Assembly: GCF_905220365.1 (NCBI RefSeq) | Contig: NC_061134.1 | Location: 14,213,001 to 14,277,000, forward strand | Reading direction: 5' to 3' | DNA length: 64,000 nucleotides | Source: Vanessa cardui | Taxonomy: Eukaryota > Arthropoda > Insecta > Lepidoptera > Nymphalidae | In this document: positions 33,890 to 48,800 of the stretch, piece after piece | Position numbering within the stretch: the first letter of the stretch is position 1 | Layout of the letters: each line of letters starts with the position of its first letter | Program-made: the position numbers and the translations under genes | The notes under the pieces: model-generated | Databases searched by the model: none | The model's input: only the letters and a program-made list of their open reading frames with translations | Told to the model about the DNA's origin: nothing

Positions 33890-36800
33890 GTAAGTTTTAA
33901 CGTTCGATGCGAATTAACACTCTGTTATTATAATTATTCATTACTTATTCAAATTATTACATATAAAACAAAGTCGCTTACTGATGTCCCTATGTATGCT
34001 AAGATCTATAAAATTACGCAACGGATTTTGATGTGGTCTCTTTTATAAATTTGACGACCTTTGTGGTCGAGTGGTGTGTACATCGGTTTTCATTGATACG
34101 CCACTTCGAGGTCCCGGATTTGATTCCCGGTCGAGTCTGATGTAGATTTGATAATCTACATCGTTTACTACGTTGTCTTGGGTCTGGGTGTTTATGGGGT
34201 CGCCACTTCTGATTTTCCATAAAACAAGTGCTTTAGCTACTTACGAAACGGTGGTAGTATTTGATTATTGACGATTCAAAAACGCTTCATTGTGAAGTTT
34301 ACTTGAATAAAATTGATTTGATTTGATTTGATTTGATTACATTGGGATCAGAGTAAGGTATGTGATGTTGTCTCATATATATATCTATTTATAATTATTA
34401 ATCCTTAAAAATAATAGATAGAGTGATCCGAGAGGAAGGTTTTTGTATATAATACATGAACAGTATAGTAAAGAAACACTGATAATTACAGAAGATTCTA
34501 ACGTGATGTCGTAAATAAACAAATTCTGTGGGATATTTAGTATCAGTATTGAACTCGTGCGCAGGTCGGGTCGCTGATTAATAATATCTTAAGATGCGTA
34601 TTTAATGACGGTATATATAATATATAAGCTATTATCTGGCCTCGTTATCCTCATTGCCGTAAAGCCAGCTTGTTCATCGTGGGTTCAAATCCTAGATCGA
34701 ATCGGATTTGCATACCTGGTTTCTTTCCGATTATATATAATTGCCTTCCATTGGAATTTGAGAGTGCAAGTGTCATATATAGTATAGTATCACTTACGCA
34801 CAATTTTAGTGAAAGCAACAAGACGTTTTTTTTTTTAATATTTTAAATGTAAACGGAATAAAGATAATTTTGAATTAATTTCACATTAAGCGTTTTATTT
34901 ATTAATCAACTGAGCTAAAAAAAAACTATGATTAAAGATAAGAATAATTAGGCAAACGACCTGTTCGTATAATACTAGCAGCCCGCCCAGGCTTTGCACG
35001 TGTGCAATGCAGATATTAAATATACAACACAGTGTCTTTATATATAACGTTCTTGTGATGTCGTATTATACGTTAAGAACCTCCAAAATCACCAATCAGT
35101 GTTTTTTCTACGATGTTATGCATGTATTATTAATAAAAACTTTACTCTCAAATCACTCTATTTATTAAAAAAAACCGCATCAAAATCCATTTCGTAGTTT
35201 TAAAGATCTAAGCATACATAGGGACAGACAGCGGTAAGCAACTTTGTTTTATACTATGTAAAGATAATCCATAATATTATTATTAGTTTTAAATATCTTA
35301 TATATTAAGAGCGTAAGCCGATTGTTGGCTCAGTGATTACGGGATGGTAGCTGCGCATAAAAAATCGGTTATGGTCTCATTTTGTAAATTTGTAATGTTC
35401 AAAAAAATAAAGAGATATCTTGATTGCAATTTACTTGGTGGTAGGGCTTTGTGCAAGCCCATCTGGGTAGGTACCACCCACTCATCAGTTATTCTACAGC
35501 CAAATAACAGTACTCAGTATTGTTGTGTTCCGGTTTGTAGGGTGAGTGAGCCAGTGTAACTACACCCACAAGGGACATAACATCTTAGTTCCCAAGGTTG
35601 GTGGCATATTGATGACGTGAGAAATATTTAATATTTCTTACAGCTTCATTGTTTATGGCTGATGGTGACCACTTACCCACATCAGGTGGCCCATATGCTC
35701 GTCCGCCAACCTATACTATAAAAAAATTACTAAAATGTTACAATTTAACATAATAATAATTTTTAAGAGCAGATAAAAGTTACTGACTGTTTAGGAAGTG
35801 GTACTTGGACTCTGTATGGAAACAATTGAATACGTAAACAAAACTAAAGCATTATGTGTTTTCAAGGAACACCAATTCTCTGATCTGCTGTTATACTATT
35901 TGTCGTTAAACAATTTGGCAAATGTAGATGACTTGCAGTTTACAATGAAATCAAATATGCCCTGTCATATGTTCTGGACTGCCTAAAAATGATTTGAATA
36001 AACACGAGGTTTTTCAGCTGAGACGGCCCAGTGGTTAGAACGCGTGCATCTTAACCGATGATTGCGAGTTCAAACCCAGGCAAGCACCACTATATATATA
36101 TGTGCTTAATTTGTGTTTATAATTCATGTCGTGCTCGGCGGTGAAGGAAAACATAGCGAGGAAACCTGCATGTGTCTAATTTCATTGAAATTCTGCATTC
36201 CACCAACCAGCATTGGAACGGCGTGGTGGAATATTTTCCAAAACCCTCTCCTTAATGGAAGAGCTTTCTCTTCCATTGAGAAAGATTCCTCATCCCAGCA
36301 GTGGCAAATTTACAGGCTGTTACTTTTTCAAACCCATTGGTATTATTGTTATCATTTCATTTGTAAATATAAATTGAGGACCCTCATCGTACTTCAACAA
36401 TTGTTTTTTATACTTTACTTTACTTACTTTAGTTAGACAGCAAAATATCCCTGAAAGTTCATTCTTTTATTCTCAATATTCGTAGGTAGGTCGTTACTTT
36501 CTTCGTTCGTAATTAAAGATTACGATAATTTTAATACTAATTATATCAAGAGTTATTAAATTATTTTGTTTTATAATGGTTGCAGGCGGATTGTATCTGT
36601 CCATATAAATTGTTGCTGTTAGAACTATTAATCATTACTTACGTCGCCATGCTTAAGAGCGAAGTTACGTTACGTCTCTTGTGTCTGTAGTTACACTTAA
36701 ATTGAAACTTCAAACGGGAATACAAAAATACTAATAATAGCCTTTCGCGATAGAATATCTGATGATGGTATTGTACCTGTTACCGAAAAAAATAGAGTAT

Positions 36801-39800
36801 GAAAAAAACCTCGTGAATTCAGATTTTATGTCATTTGTGCTTGAAATTGTGCTGGTTAATTCGATTTTCAAACCTCTTTGGTGGAAAAATTAAATAAGTA
36901 ATAGCTATGCTAGCTAGCTACGTGCATTTTATTTCATATGGTTTTGTTTTATTAGTCATGTTATACATGTAATTTAAAATATACCAAATTTTCTGTTAGA
37001 CCTTTCGCAAGAGATAATTTGTAAACGCTGTGTCTTTTAAATAGTATATTATTAATCCTCACTTATTTTATAAATGCATAGTCATTATTTTATGATACGC
37101 TTATGTTTTAAAAATCAACCAAAGCTCTAGAATTTTCATTTACATACACGATATCAGGCAGATATGGAAACGGTATACCCTCCCCTAGAGAGAGCCTGCT
37201 TCAGGGGCGGAAACTGGAAAATAGATGAAAATATGAATAAATAATTTCAATTAATTTATCTTGCGTTTTTTGTTATTTTATTTATCAATACTGTCAACAT
37301 ATTATTGTCCCCAGCGAACAGTGTTGCGTCTAATCAATCATTAAGAAAACTACATGTGATCCGTACTTGAGATAAATTGATTACATATATAGATACTGAC
37401 ACATATCTAAACTAAATCCCACAGTCACCAACAGATAGTACGGAAATGACGCGATCTCAAAAATATTCCAAGCAGATCACATAATTTTTTTTGGAGCATA
37501 GGACTCAGACACAGCTTACGTCGGTTTGTAACTGAGATTTAATAATTAGATAAAATTTTGATTGGGTGACCAAGGATTTGTATCACTAGTACTCAAGATA
37601 GTATTTTTAAAATAGAACTGTGAAACGAATTACATGTATTTTTTATTAAAATAAAATGAGTCTTACGTTAATAATCACCTATAGTTCCACTTATATTACA
37701 ACGTACATCCATTAAGACTAGTTACTGTACTTCAACGTATTTAAAAATAAATATCAATATTACCAAAAAAAGAGCAAATATTTTTTTATAGATTACTCTA
37801 TCTATTAGTATTAAACATTTGGGCAATTCGAAAAATCTTTTGATAAATCAAACTTGTGGGTTTTTACCAGCTCATCAAATAGATACCAACCACTCTATTC
37901 CACCACCAAATAACAATAATATTGTTATGTTCCGGTTTAAGTCAGCGAGACAGTGATTCAAGGCACATGGGGCATACATGGAGTAACTGACGTATGGTTA
38001 CTGGTATATGGGGTATGAGGTTAATATATTTTATTTTACAAATCTTATCAATTTACCAGTCTTGTCAGATCTAAATAAAATAATCAAGATCAAATCTTGT
38101 TTAGGAAAATGCAAGTCGTCGCTATTATAAGGAATACAAGAACACTAAATGGAAAATTACAAATATAAATATTGTTATTAATTACGCGTTATTATACTAC
38201 GTAACGCTGTTTGATAAACAAAATTAATGTTTATCAAATAGAGGTCTTCTGTGTTAAAGTGTATTGTCCATTCGCATTGAGTTTCTGGTCTAATTTTTTT
38301 TCAAGATGCGAATAAACCTTGATAAGATTGCATTTTTTATGACTCGAGGTCGTAATGTCACGATCGTGTTTACATTTTTATGTTAAAATAATTGACCTTG
38401 TGTGAGATTGTATTAACTATTAATTTAATTGTATTTTATTAACATACCTATTTTATTTAATTGGTCGAAAAAATATAGTACCTACTAAGTTTCTTGTCGG
38501 TTGATCTTTGAACTTATTGGTAGGGATTTGCGCAAACCCCTTACACTATTTACAACATACTTATCAGATATCCCAGCATCAAATAGCAGTAATTGGTATT
38601 GTAGTATTCTGGTTTCTGGTTTGAAGAGTGAGACATAAGTGATATAATATCTCACCCCAGGGTTACCCCAGGGTATGAGGAATGATTAATATTTCTTACA
38701 GCATTTAAGTCTATAAGCAGTGTTGACTATATAATTATCATCACTACTTAGTATAAAACAAAGTCGTTTTCTCTGTCCCTATGTATGCTTATTTTTTTAA
38801 AACTACGCAATGGATTTTGATAAGGTTTTTTTTTTAATAAATAGAGTGATTCGAGAAGGAGGTTTTTATATATAGTACATGGACAATTTAGTAAAGGGAT
38901 ACTAATTATTTTTGAAGTGTACACTGTGATGTCATATTATTAGACCCATGCAAAGCCGGGGCAGGTCGCAAGTTTTCGTTTATAATCAAATAATAATCTA
39001 CCACCGGTTCCAAATCGGTGGTAAATTTACATCCTATCTAATATTACACATGAAAAATTGAGTTGAATGAAATATTTAATATAATTTTTTACTTAAGATC
39101 TAATTGTTGACAAATTTATTCTGCTTATAACTTGGACTCTCTATGAGGAAAAAGTTGTGATATATTATCTCAAATTCCGAGTAACATATAAACTTGAAGT
39201 TATCTCAAAAACGTGATAGTGAAATTTATTATAATTAAAAATTCGTAGCAATTAACACAAAAGATTACTTATTAATCATTTCATTACTGATTAAACTTGA
39301 CCCGTTAACGCTAGACTACAGAACATTGCTGTTATCGGTGTTGTATTTATTGTAAGTCATAATATATTTACATCGAAACGTGATTACAAAATATAATATT
39401 CTGTTCGCACACAATTGATAATAAAAGTCGTGGAACTTTTTTGTTGACATGTAGTATATATTATACAAATATTATTTTGATATTTAAGTAACACAAATTA
39501 TCCCAGTCTACTTAGGGTCAGCACAGCATACCTTCTTCCACACTTCCCTATCTGACGTCATCTCACAAGTAACATTCTTACATTCACATTAAAATATTAG
39601 AAATAATTAACTACTGAGCCTTTTGTTGGACCTTCTTGGTGGTATGGCTTTGAGTAAGCCTGGGTAGGTACAAGCCACTCCTCAGATATTCTACCGCTAA
39701 ACAACAGTAAGTAGTATTGTTTTGTTACGGTTTGAAGGGTGAGTGAGCCAGTGTAACTACAGTCACAAAGGACATAGTATTTTAGTTCCCAAGGTTGGCG

Positions 39801-42800
39801 GTGCATTGACGATGTAAGGAATAGTTAAAATTTCTTACAGCGTCATTGTCTATGGGCGATGGTGACCGCTTACTATCAGGTGGCCCAAAAACGTCAACCT
39901 ATTCCATAAAAAAAATATTTTTTAGTTAGAATCGATGTTTGAACCTTTATAGCCTTGTATTTGATTCAATACTTAAAAATAATGCCTTTAAAAAGAATGC
40001 TTGTACGTCTAACGTCGTACTTGACTAAAGTTTATCTTGATCACAATCACACAGGTTAAAATTTTAAGAAATACATTTATTCATTTCCTTTCCCGTGAGA
40101 CTCGAATTTGTATGAGTCATGATTATTATTTTAAGTTTTTTGTTTTCTGTTTGGACAGGTTGTTAAGAAATTAAAAAAATCGATTTCTTGATCTTGTATT
40201 ATCTTATTGCATTTTATAGTAGAATATATGCTTATAAACATATGATTTATTTTATTATTGAATATCTAGCGAGAAATAATAATTCTTTTTTTATGATTGA
40301 CGTAGGCGGACGAACAAATGGACCACTCACAGACAATGGCTCTGTAAGAAATATTGACCATTCCTCACTTTGCAAATGCGTAACTAACCGTGAATAAGAT
40401 GTTATATCCTTAGTGACTGTAGTTACACTGTCTCACTCTTAAAACCGGAGTACAACAATACTGAGTACTAGAGTAAAAAGATCTACCACCACTTTTGGAC
40501 AGGATATACGAGGATATAGATTTTATCTTATATTAGAATTTAAATCAGGGGTAACTCTCTTCCAATAACTAAATCACATAAATAAAAAAATCCCGTACCT
40601 ACAACCAGAGCTATGTATATGTATTTAGTTAACAAGATTTTTTTTATTTTTCCTATTTCCAATTATAAGTATAAATATCATTTCCGAACACGTAAGTAGT
40701 TTATATAAACAATGCCAACTCATTTCATATCCATTAGGAAAAATGAAATTTTCAAATAATCTTGATTTTTTTTCCTTCCAGAGGGTTTAGGAGTTCGTCA
40801 TGCGCAAACGTTCCTTCTCTTCTTGGCCATGCTGTTCGCATTCAGCATGCGAGTCAACATGAGCATGGCCATCGTAGACATGACAAACTCTGAAAATGAT
40901 GAAGTACGAACTTTTTACTCAATTAAACACCAAAGTAAAATTCGATAAATATTTGAAGCAACGCCCTCTGTATTACGTTAAAATGAAACTTTTATGAACG
41001 CACTACTGAAAAAAAACCTTATATTTATCACGAATACTTAATTGATGCTTGTAGAAAGTAGTTTTTTTTATTGATTCCATATTAGAGTAGACGTAACACA
41101 AAGTAAAGCGTATGCTCGCGCAGACGCTTAGAAGCCGTAAGAAGTAGGAGCAGTCCTTCTTCTTGCGGCTATATCCGCTTCGATCAAGGACCAATAATTC
41201 TCTTTAAAAATTTTGAGAATTTCCGTCAGACTAGATGTGTTTTAAGCTAAATTTTATTAAATAATATACATATATTTTTATTTTATGCAGTACTTCGATT
41301 GGAGTTACAGCGTGCAGTCCATGATCCTGTCTTCCTTCTTCTGGGGCTACGTCATCCTTCAAATCCCAGGCGGGGAACTTGCGAAAAAATTTGGAGGGAA
41401 GATCCTCATTACCATTTCAGTATCTGTCAATGCACTGTTATCACTCGCGATGCCGATTGGTGCAAAATATGTAAGTGAATACATATCGTTTGCATTCATT
41501 ACTCTGAATAGTTCAATAGCTATAATGCCCCAAAGGAAAAATAAAAGTGCTCGATAAACTTACGTTATTATGTTATAGTATCTTAAATTTACATTCATTC
41601 ATTGGCATAATGGCTAGCTTATAAATTTGTAGAAATTTTAGACCTGGACCAGCCGAATGTTAGTGTTCTTTTCTTTAAATAAAATCTTAATGACCACACC
41701 AAAGGTCTGGTGAACATTCATGATGTGTCAAATAGTTATCAATTTGGTTCTATAGAATTTAATTAGATCCGATTACAATATTTAAGAAACGATGATTACT
41801 GGTCACGGATCGTAGAATTATCCACGAGGCGTAAGTCAGTAGCATTTGAATTGTGTGTTTAAATTTTAAAAAATGCTGACGTCAAGCATACCCTTTTAGT
41901 GTCAGACAGGAAACTATCTGTTTTTGAAATAAACGATGAATTAAGTGGTAATTCATAATATTTGACAGGGTGGCTGGCAATTTGTGGTCGGATGTAGAGT
42001 ATTGCAAGGCCTGACGCAAGCATTCGTGTACCCATCAATGCATCATCTCGTCAGCCAATGGATTCCCCTGGAGGAGAAAGGAAGACTGAGTACTATAATA
42101 TACGCTGGTAAGTCTCATCATATTTTAAGGGTTTGATCTCCTTCTAAGGAAAAAGTTTAGCCCTGATTCTGTCATGCTTTATCAAAGCATGTTTTTAGAA
42201 ACACACCACATGTGAAGGCTCTTCATGATCGGTTACCTTTGCTACTGAGCTCGAAAATTATTAAGCACATAAAACAGAATGGTGTTTTACCGGGCTAAAA
42301 CTCTCAATTTTTGGTTAAGACTACGCGGCTTGAAATAGAGCTTTGCACGTCTCAGTAGGCCAAACACACAAAGACACAAACACTCGTGACAAATTCTACC
42401 CCTCAACAGAAATTAAGTATTTCTATTTTGTTTCGCTGTGAACGGTGACTAAGATAGGTAGAAAGCGTCAAAGTATTCTAGATCCCAAAGTAAAGACTAA
42501 TATTTTACAGTACCTTGATGCTTGTATGATCTCATGATAGTGATTACTTGCCATCAAATGGTCCATTTCACGTCCTCTTTCCAAATTTATATTAAAAAAA
42601 AAATCATCATATCGGTTCTTATTTTAATACAAAGCTGTAAATGTAACATAGACGTCACCTTTGAATAGAAATTCCGAGCACGAATGAGCTGGTGTATAAA
42701 ATGGCACCTTGGGGGAAATATTATGTTTCGCGCTCTACATAAATTGAGATTGGATTTGTTCGTAATTCATAAATACTAGAGTATCGCATAGCAGACATTA

Positions 42801-45800
42801 TGAAGAAGAAAATAAATTTCTTTATTTTTGTTGTTGCAAATTTATATACTAAAAGGTGAAAGTTCTTACAACGTCCTATTGACATTTATGTCTATATATA
42901 GGTATGTGAAGTAATGTCCATTCTGACAGTAGTTACACTATCCCTTCGAACTGAGACATAACAAAGTTTGGCAGTAGAATATGAGTGATTTATGTAAAAC
43001 CCTAGCGACTTGTCCCGGCTTTGCACGGGTAAAATACTGCTGATCTATTTATACTACAAATTATCAGCATTTCTTTATTATGTCGTCCAAGTTTTCTAAA
43101 AAAACTTCATCTCGAATCACGCTATCTATTAAAAAAACCGTATCGAAATCCGTTGCGTAATTTTAAAGATCTCAGCAAACATAGGGCGACACAGCAGCAA
43201 TCGACATTGTTTTATACTATGTAATGATGATTATACAATTTTAGTAGATTATAATGTTCTTTATAAATAAATAATGATGATAGCTTTTGACTTACAACTG
43301 ATACCAATTCCTGGTTTTACAATCTTCAATATATGGAGCAACATCATGAACAGTCGAAACACGACCAAACCCCTGAAGAATACATTGTATCTAACTTTCA
43401 TAAAGTTAGGAGCCTTCGTTATTATCTGTAAGTGAAGTTGCAGTTTCGATGTTAGACTACAAAACCTGAGGACGCCAATGGCTCCCAGCGGCCTGGAGTG
43501 AAGCTACGTCTGATAAATATTTACTATTAGGTTTTTGTTATCTTAAGATGATATCTCATTTTTAAGAAACGTAGTTCCAAAATTAGATATTTTCTTGTAT
43601 TTATTGTTAATTATTCCTAGATTAAAATAAGTTATTATTGTCTTTAAGTTGAGATGTTCAAATATATGTAGTTGTGATTTATTATAAATTTCGCAATTTC
43701 TGATTTAAATTCATGTCCTTTATGGTAAACAAAAACAATTCCAGTAAAATTATTATTTAACCCATGTAATTTCTTGTCTTCAGGTGGGCAGCTCGGTATT
43801 GCTCTTCAGCTCATAGCAGCAGGTTTCCTAGCAACAGCCTGGGGATGGCAGGCAATATTCTACGCCAATGGGACTCTTGGAGCTATTTGGACGGTGGCAT
43901 ATTTATACTTTGGTTCATCTTCGCCGGAAAGCTCCAAATTAATATCGGAAGAAGAATTGACGTATATCCAGACGTCGTTGGGAAGAGTTGGGGGACCGAA
44001 GGTTAGCTAGTATTTTATTTATATGAAGTCTAAGTAATTGATAAATTTTTCAGTACTTATAATGAACATTACTTGTTTGCAGAAATACCCAACACCGTTC
44101 CGCAAGATCGCTACTTGTCTCCCGTTCTGGGCGGCTGTGATCGCTCATTGTGGCCAAAACTGGGGTTTCTTTACTCTAATGACAGAGATGCCTACATACA
44201 TGGCCAAAGTTTTGGATGTTAATTTGACTAAGGTTAGTTGAGGATATTTAATTTAATTTCAAACCATAACGAAATTTAGTAATAAAAGTTCTTTCTAAAA
44301 AACTGGTCCACACTTCTGGTGTTCTAAAAGCTGACATTTGCTTATTTATATAGTGCACCTGACGGTTCAGAGAGGTAATAGTGTCAAGCGTCCCGGGTAC
44401 ATTGCCACGGAAAAATAGCTTGTGTATTTTTCGTAATTTTTTTGAAATTGTTTACTTAGTAAAAAAAATGCGAAATTATTTATGGATGAAGTAAATTGAT
44501 GAGCAAAATCTATACTTAAAAAAAAAACAAATAAAGAAGGTTTGTAATTATATCAAAAATATAAACAGCCTGTAAAAGTCCCACGGCGTGTGAAAGACCT
44601 CTTATTTTCTCTCTTAAGAGAGATTTAGAGATTATTCCAAACCGCTACTCCAATGCGCGTTGGTGGATGTTTGAAATATGTTTGGTTTTATATCTGATAA
44701 AACTTTAAAGTATGTGCATTATTTATTTTAAAAATCGTTATCAGTGATGTATTAATAATCATGAAGTAAGCGAAGTTGCCTTCAGATTAACCAAAAATTG
44801 ATTTAATTGTTAAATATTTTGGATGATTTCAGAACGGTGTGCTGTCATCCCTTCCATACTTGGCTATGTACATCCTTAGTTTCCCTATGGGCACCATGAC
44901 TGACCTTATCATCAGACGAGGATGGCTGAGTGTCACAAATACGAGAAAACTGTTCAATTCTATTGGTGAGTATGGGATGCCTCAACCCTTCGATGGAATA
45001 TTATCTATTGATAGATGTTACCTTAAATTATCTTACTCTGTTTTACTCTACCGTTACACGGTATATTGAATAGTAGCTATATCATTGGTAAACATGATAG
45101 AATATTCTGTGAATAGATGTATTATAAAAATAATTCAACGTACCTCAAATTTATATTGATTTCATTTGCGTTGTAGAACTAAAAGATAATAAATTATATA
45201 TCAATCATTTGATGGAATCGTAAAAATAGTGCTGGCAAAATGTATCTGAAAAATTGCAGAAAACAATGACACCCAATTTAAATTAAGAGGAACTACACAA
45301 GTAAAGGCAAAGAGCCAGATTGTTTATGCTGTAAAATTATTATGCTATTAAATTGCAGAGAATTGCAATTGTGTAGATAATACTTTGATTCTGACCATAC
45401 CACTCTTTTTAATATGATTAATACTTTACCAGGTCTTTGGGGACCAGCGCTTGCTCTCATCGGTCTGTCCTACACTCCTGAGGGTAACATGTTGCTAGCG
45501 GTTATAATGCTTACCATTAGCGTGGGTATAAATGCTGGACAGTACACTGGATATATGGTGAGATTCTATATTTTGGTAAAACTTTAATATTACTCTAATA
45601 CGCTGAGATTAAAATCAACAATATATAAAATAATATTTCGTATGAGTTGCCAGTTTGGAATCATTTGACAGCGAAGAACCGGCAGTAGTCTCAGTCCCCT
45701 TTAAAATAAAATGCCTAGTCTCGTATATGTAATTAAACATAATATATGCCCAATTTATACAGGTACATGCCCTTTTCATCTTTTAAACCAGCCAATGTGA

Positions 45801-48800
45801 ATTCTTTCTTTTAACAGTTTATATATTATATTTATTCTAGTATAAGTACGCCTTGTATATTTAATTTTGAACATAAAATTAGAAATTAAAATGTAACGTG
45901 TAAATGTCTAAGGAATCTTGTTATCGAAAGGAATGCCTTGAACCAGATTGTGTTGACTGTTGAGTCGAATATCAAGTCTATAAAATCACTTTTAATATTA
46001 TCCAAGTTTAAAAAGAGTAACTTAACTTTATTGAATAATAACTACTGGTTTTCTAGCCTGTTTTTCTCGAACAACCTCCATTTAGAACTGAAGATAGCTT
46101 TACGTTAATTGAATTATGTAAAATGATGATTTAAAAGTGCTTAAATAAATAAAAAATTAACAAACAAAAAACTGACTTCAAATAAAACACTATTTCAAAA
46201 CAAATTCTTCAAAGTTCTCATAAGTAAAACGAAATGAAAAATATTAGACTACTTAAACTTAAAGACTTACTTTGCATCCAGTGTCAGTTTAGAAAACCCT
46301 CCTTTTTGAAGTCGGTTAATCAAGTAATTGAATTGCCTACTTAAATATAATTTGGTATAAATACAAACTTCAGATCAATATTCTTAGCCTGAGTAAAGTA
46401 ATCTCAACGTAAAAGAGATCAGATCTAAGCATAAAAATTAGGTTTTAACATATAGGCTTTCGAACCCAAAAGTAAAACGAATTTTAATAATAAATTTCAA
46501 TTCATAAGATAGTAGCCGCTCGTTTCTAACTTGATACATATAAATATTAAAATAATTTGGACTCTCGCAGAAAACTCAAAGTAAAAAGGGTCAGGTACAA
46601 ATTTAGAATTAACATTATATTAAGAGTTTTATTTAAATGGCAACGACTTAAAATTATTTTATTATAGAAGACATAATGACGAAACTTTTTTCTCTTACTA
46701 AAATATAACCTTAACGGAGGGGCCATTGTGTAGGACGCCACATGCGTTGACATGTTGGCCTGTTTTATATCAGAGAAACAATGTTAAAAGCCGGTGCCGC
46801 TGCGTAAAAAAACTGAAGCAAAAAAGGTTGAAATATTCGTGTCCTACGTCAAATTACTTTTGTCTCATTCACTGTCTAAACACTTGGGTCGTGGAGTAGC
46901 AGTGCAAAAAGCTTCATCAAAAGTATAACATCTAATCTTATTGCCTCCACTGGTAAATGGAGGGCTGGTTCGCTTATTACCCGGAGAATCGGAATTTGCA
47001 ATTCAACGGGGAAATGCTGTTAGCATTCTTACCACTATTCCTCGCGGTCAAGATTTACTCAGTAACTATTTTATTTGTGAGCGCTTGATTCTCTTACTTA
47101 ATTATTATTAAAATATTTGTTTAAGAAGTGCTTGTTAAGGTTTGAATCAATAATGTAATATTCATACTGTGTTTTTTACTTTATAGTTGATCTCAATAGA
47201 CCTGGCACCCAACTTCAGCTCCTCCCTCATGGGCATCTCCAACTGCATCGCTAATATCGTATCAATCATCGCGCCAATGGTTTGCGGTCTGATTATACAA
47301 GACGAGGTAATATTTCCGACAAGACATAACACCGTAACTTAAGTAATACCTGGTAATAAAAACATACAAACTTTAGGCGAAATAAAGCTAAGGTACTTCA
47401 AAAGCACGGACAATACAAATGCATCTTTTTATGAGAAGGGAATATTTTTTGTCGACAAACCCAAAATACAAAAGAGCTATCTGTCCGTAAACGTTACATA
47501 TAAGAGCAAAAGAGACATTCTTAAGACCATTTGGAACTTATACAAAGAAGATTAAAATTCTGTATTCAAATTTTAAGCAATGAAAAGAAATCTTGGGATT
47601 GAAATGGAAAAACATCAATAGTCTGATACATCACTTCAATTATTTTGTATTGGACATTTTGAAATCCTTCTAACCCGATCAGTAGATTATTTTACAGCTC
47701 ATCACATAGATTATATTATCCTTTATAAATTAGATAATATTTCGGTGTCAGTTAAAACAAGTTTGCAAGTACATCATCATCATCATTATCAGCAGCCCAT
47801 GTTTGTTCACTGCTGGACATAGCCAGGCCATGGAATTTACTAGTTAAAAGCATTGTAATATAGTTTTAACAAAATGGTGATGGTTAAGACTTAGATTAGG
47901 AGTTTTAATACTTTAATTGAAATGTTTATATATTTGTCTCAACAGACGGATCCAGCGGAATGGCGTAAAGTTTTCTTCTTGGCATCAGGAGTCTACTTCT
48001 TCACTAATTTGTTCTTCATTCTCTTCACTACGTCCACGAGGCAGACGTGGAATGACCCTGATCAGGAGATTGATGTTGGTCAGTACCAGTTGACTGATCT
48101 CTTCGTGAAATATAGATGACCTCCGTGGTCGAGCAGTGTGTACACCGGTTTTCATGGGTACGCCACTCCGAGGTCCCGGGTTCGACTCCCGGCCGAGTCG
48201 ATGTAGAAATTTAATGAATTAGCTTTCTATGATGTCTTGGGATGTGTTTGTGGTACCGTCGTTACTTCTGATTTTACACAAAATAAGTGCTTTAGCCACT
48301 TACATTGGGATCAGAGTGATGACACATATGTTGTCCGAACTTAAAAAAAAATTAAAAAATCATTCTACTCTTGATATAAACTAGTAAAATTAGAAGGGGA
48401 TTTTGAAATGTCAATAGAACTGAACAACCCACTAATCCCGTAACCTCATGGTCTGATGGAAAAGAGCAAATAGATTATACAGAGAGTAACAGCAGACCCT
48501 AAAACTTACATACTTTGAAAGTGATAAGTCTCTTTTAAAAGAACGTAAATTTGAGAGTCAATGCTTATTAGAAATGGCAAGATTTATTGAGCTTAAGTCT
48601 GGAGTAAAGTTAAAAGTGCGCAGCAAACGTAACCATTAATGATAAAAACACTTAAATTGTTTTCAAGTTAACGGAAATGGTATAGACAAAATGTTATCTT
48701 GTATTAAAATCATGAAACATCAACAATAACAGCCTGTAAATTCCCACTGCTGAGCTAAAGACCTCCTCTCCCTTTGAGTAGAAGGCTTGGAACATATTCC

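Larger units (their letters stand above)
33965..34590 (-). repeat. Family E repeat carrying nested SINE B, itself carrying family D
   Basis: Minus-strand family E begins at 'ataaaacaaagtcgcttact', breaks at 'gtctcttttataaattt' (34051), and resumes at about 34395 ('ataatagatagagtgatccg') to 'gcgcaggtcgggtcgctga'. The break holds SINE B, and SINE B is in turn broken by a family D tail. This lies in gene 2 intron 1, less than 100 bp from exon 1. Confidence 0.75.

Noticed and set aside
48079..48119. Unspliced end (DLFVKYR) as the only C-terminus of gene 2
   Set aside because: Kept as an alternative only: the in-frame phase-1 splice to 50024 gives a more protein-like tail, and the unspliced stop comes from a SINE.
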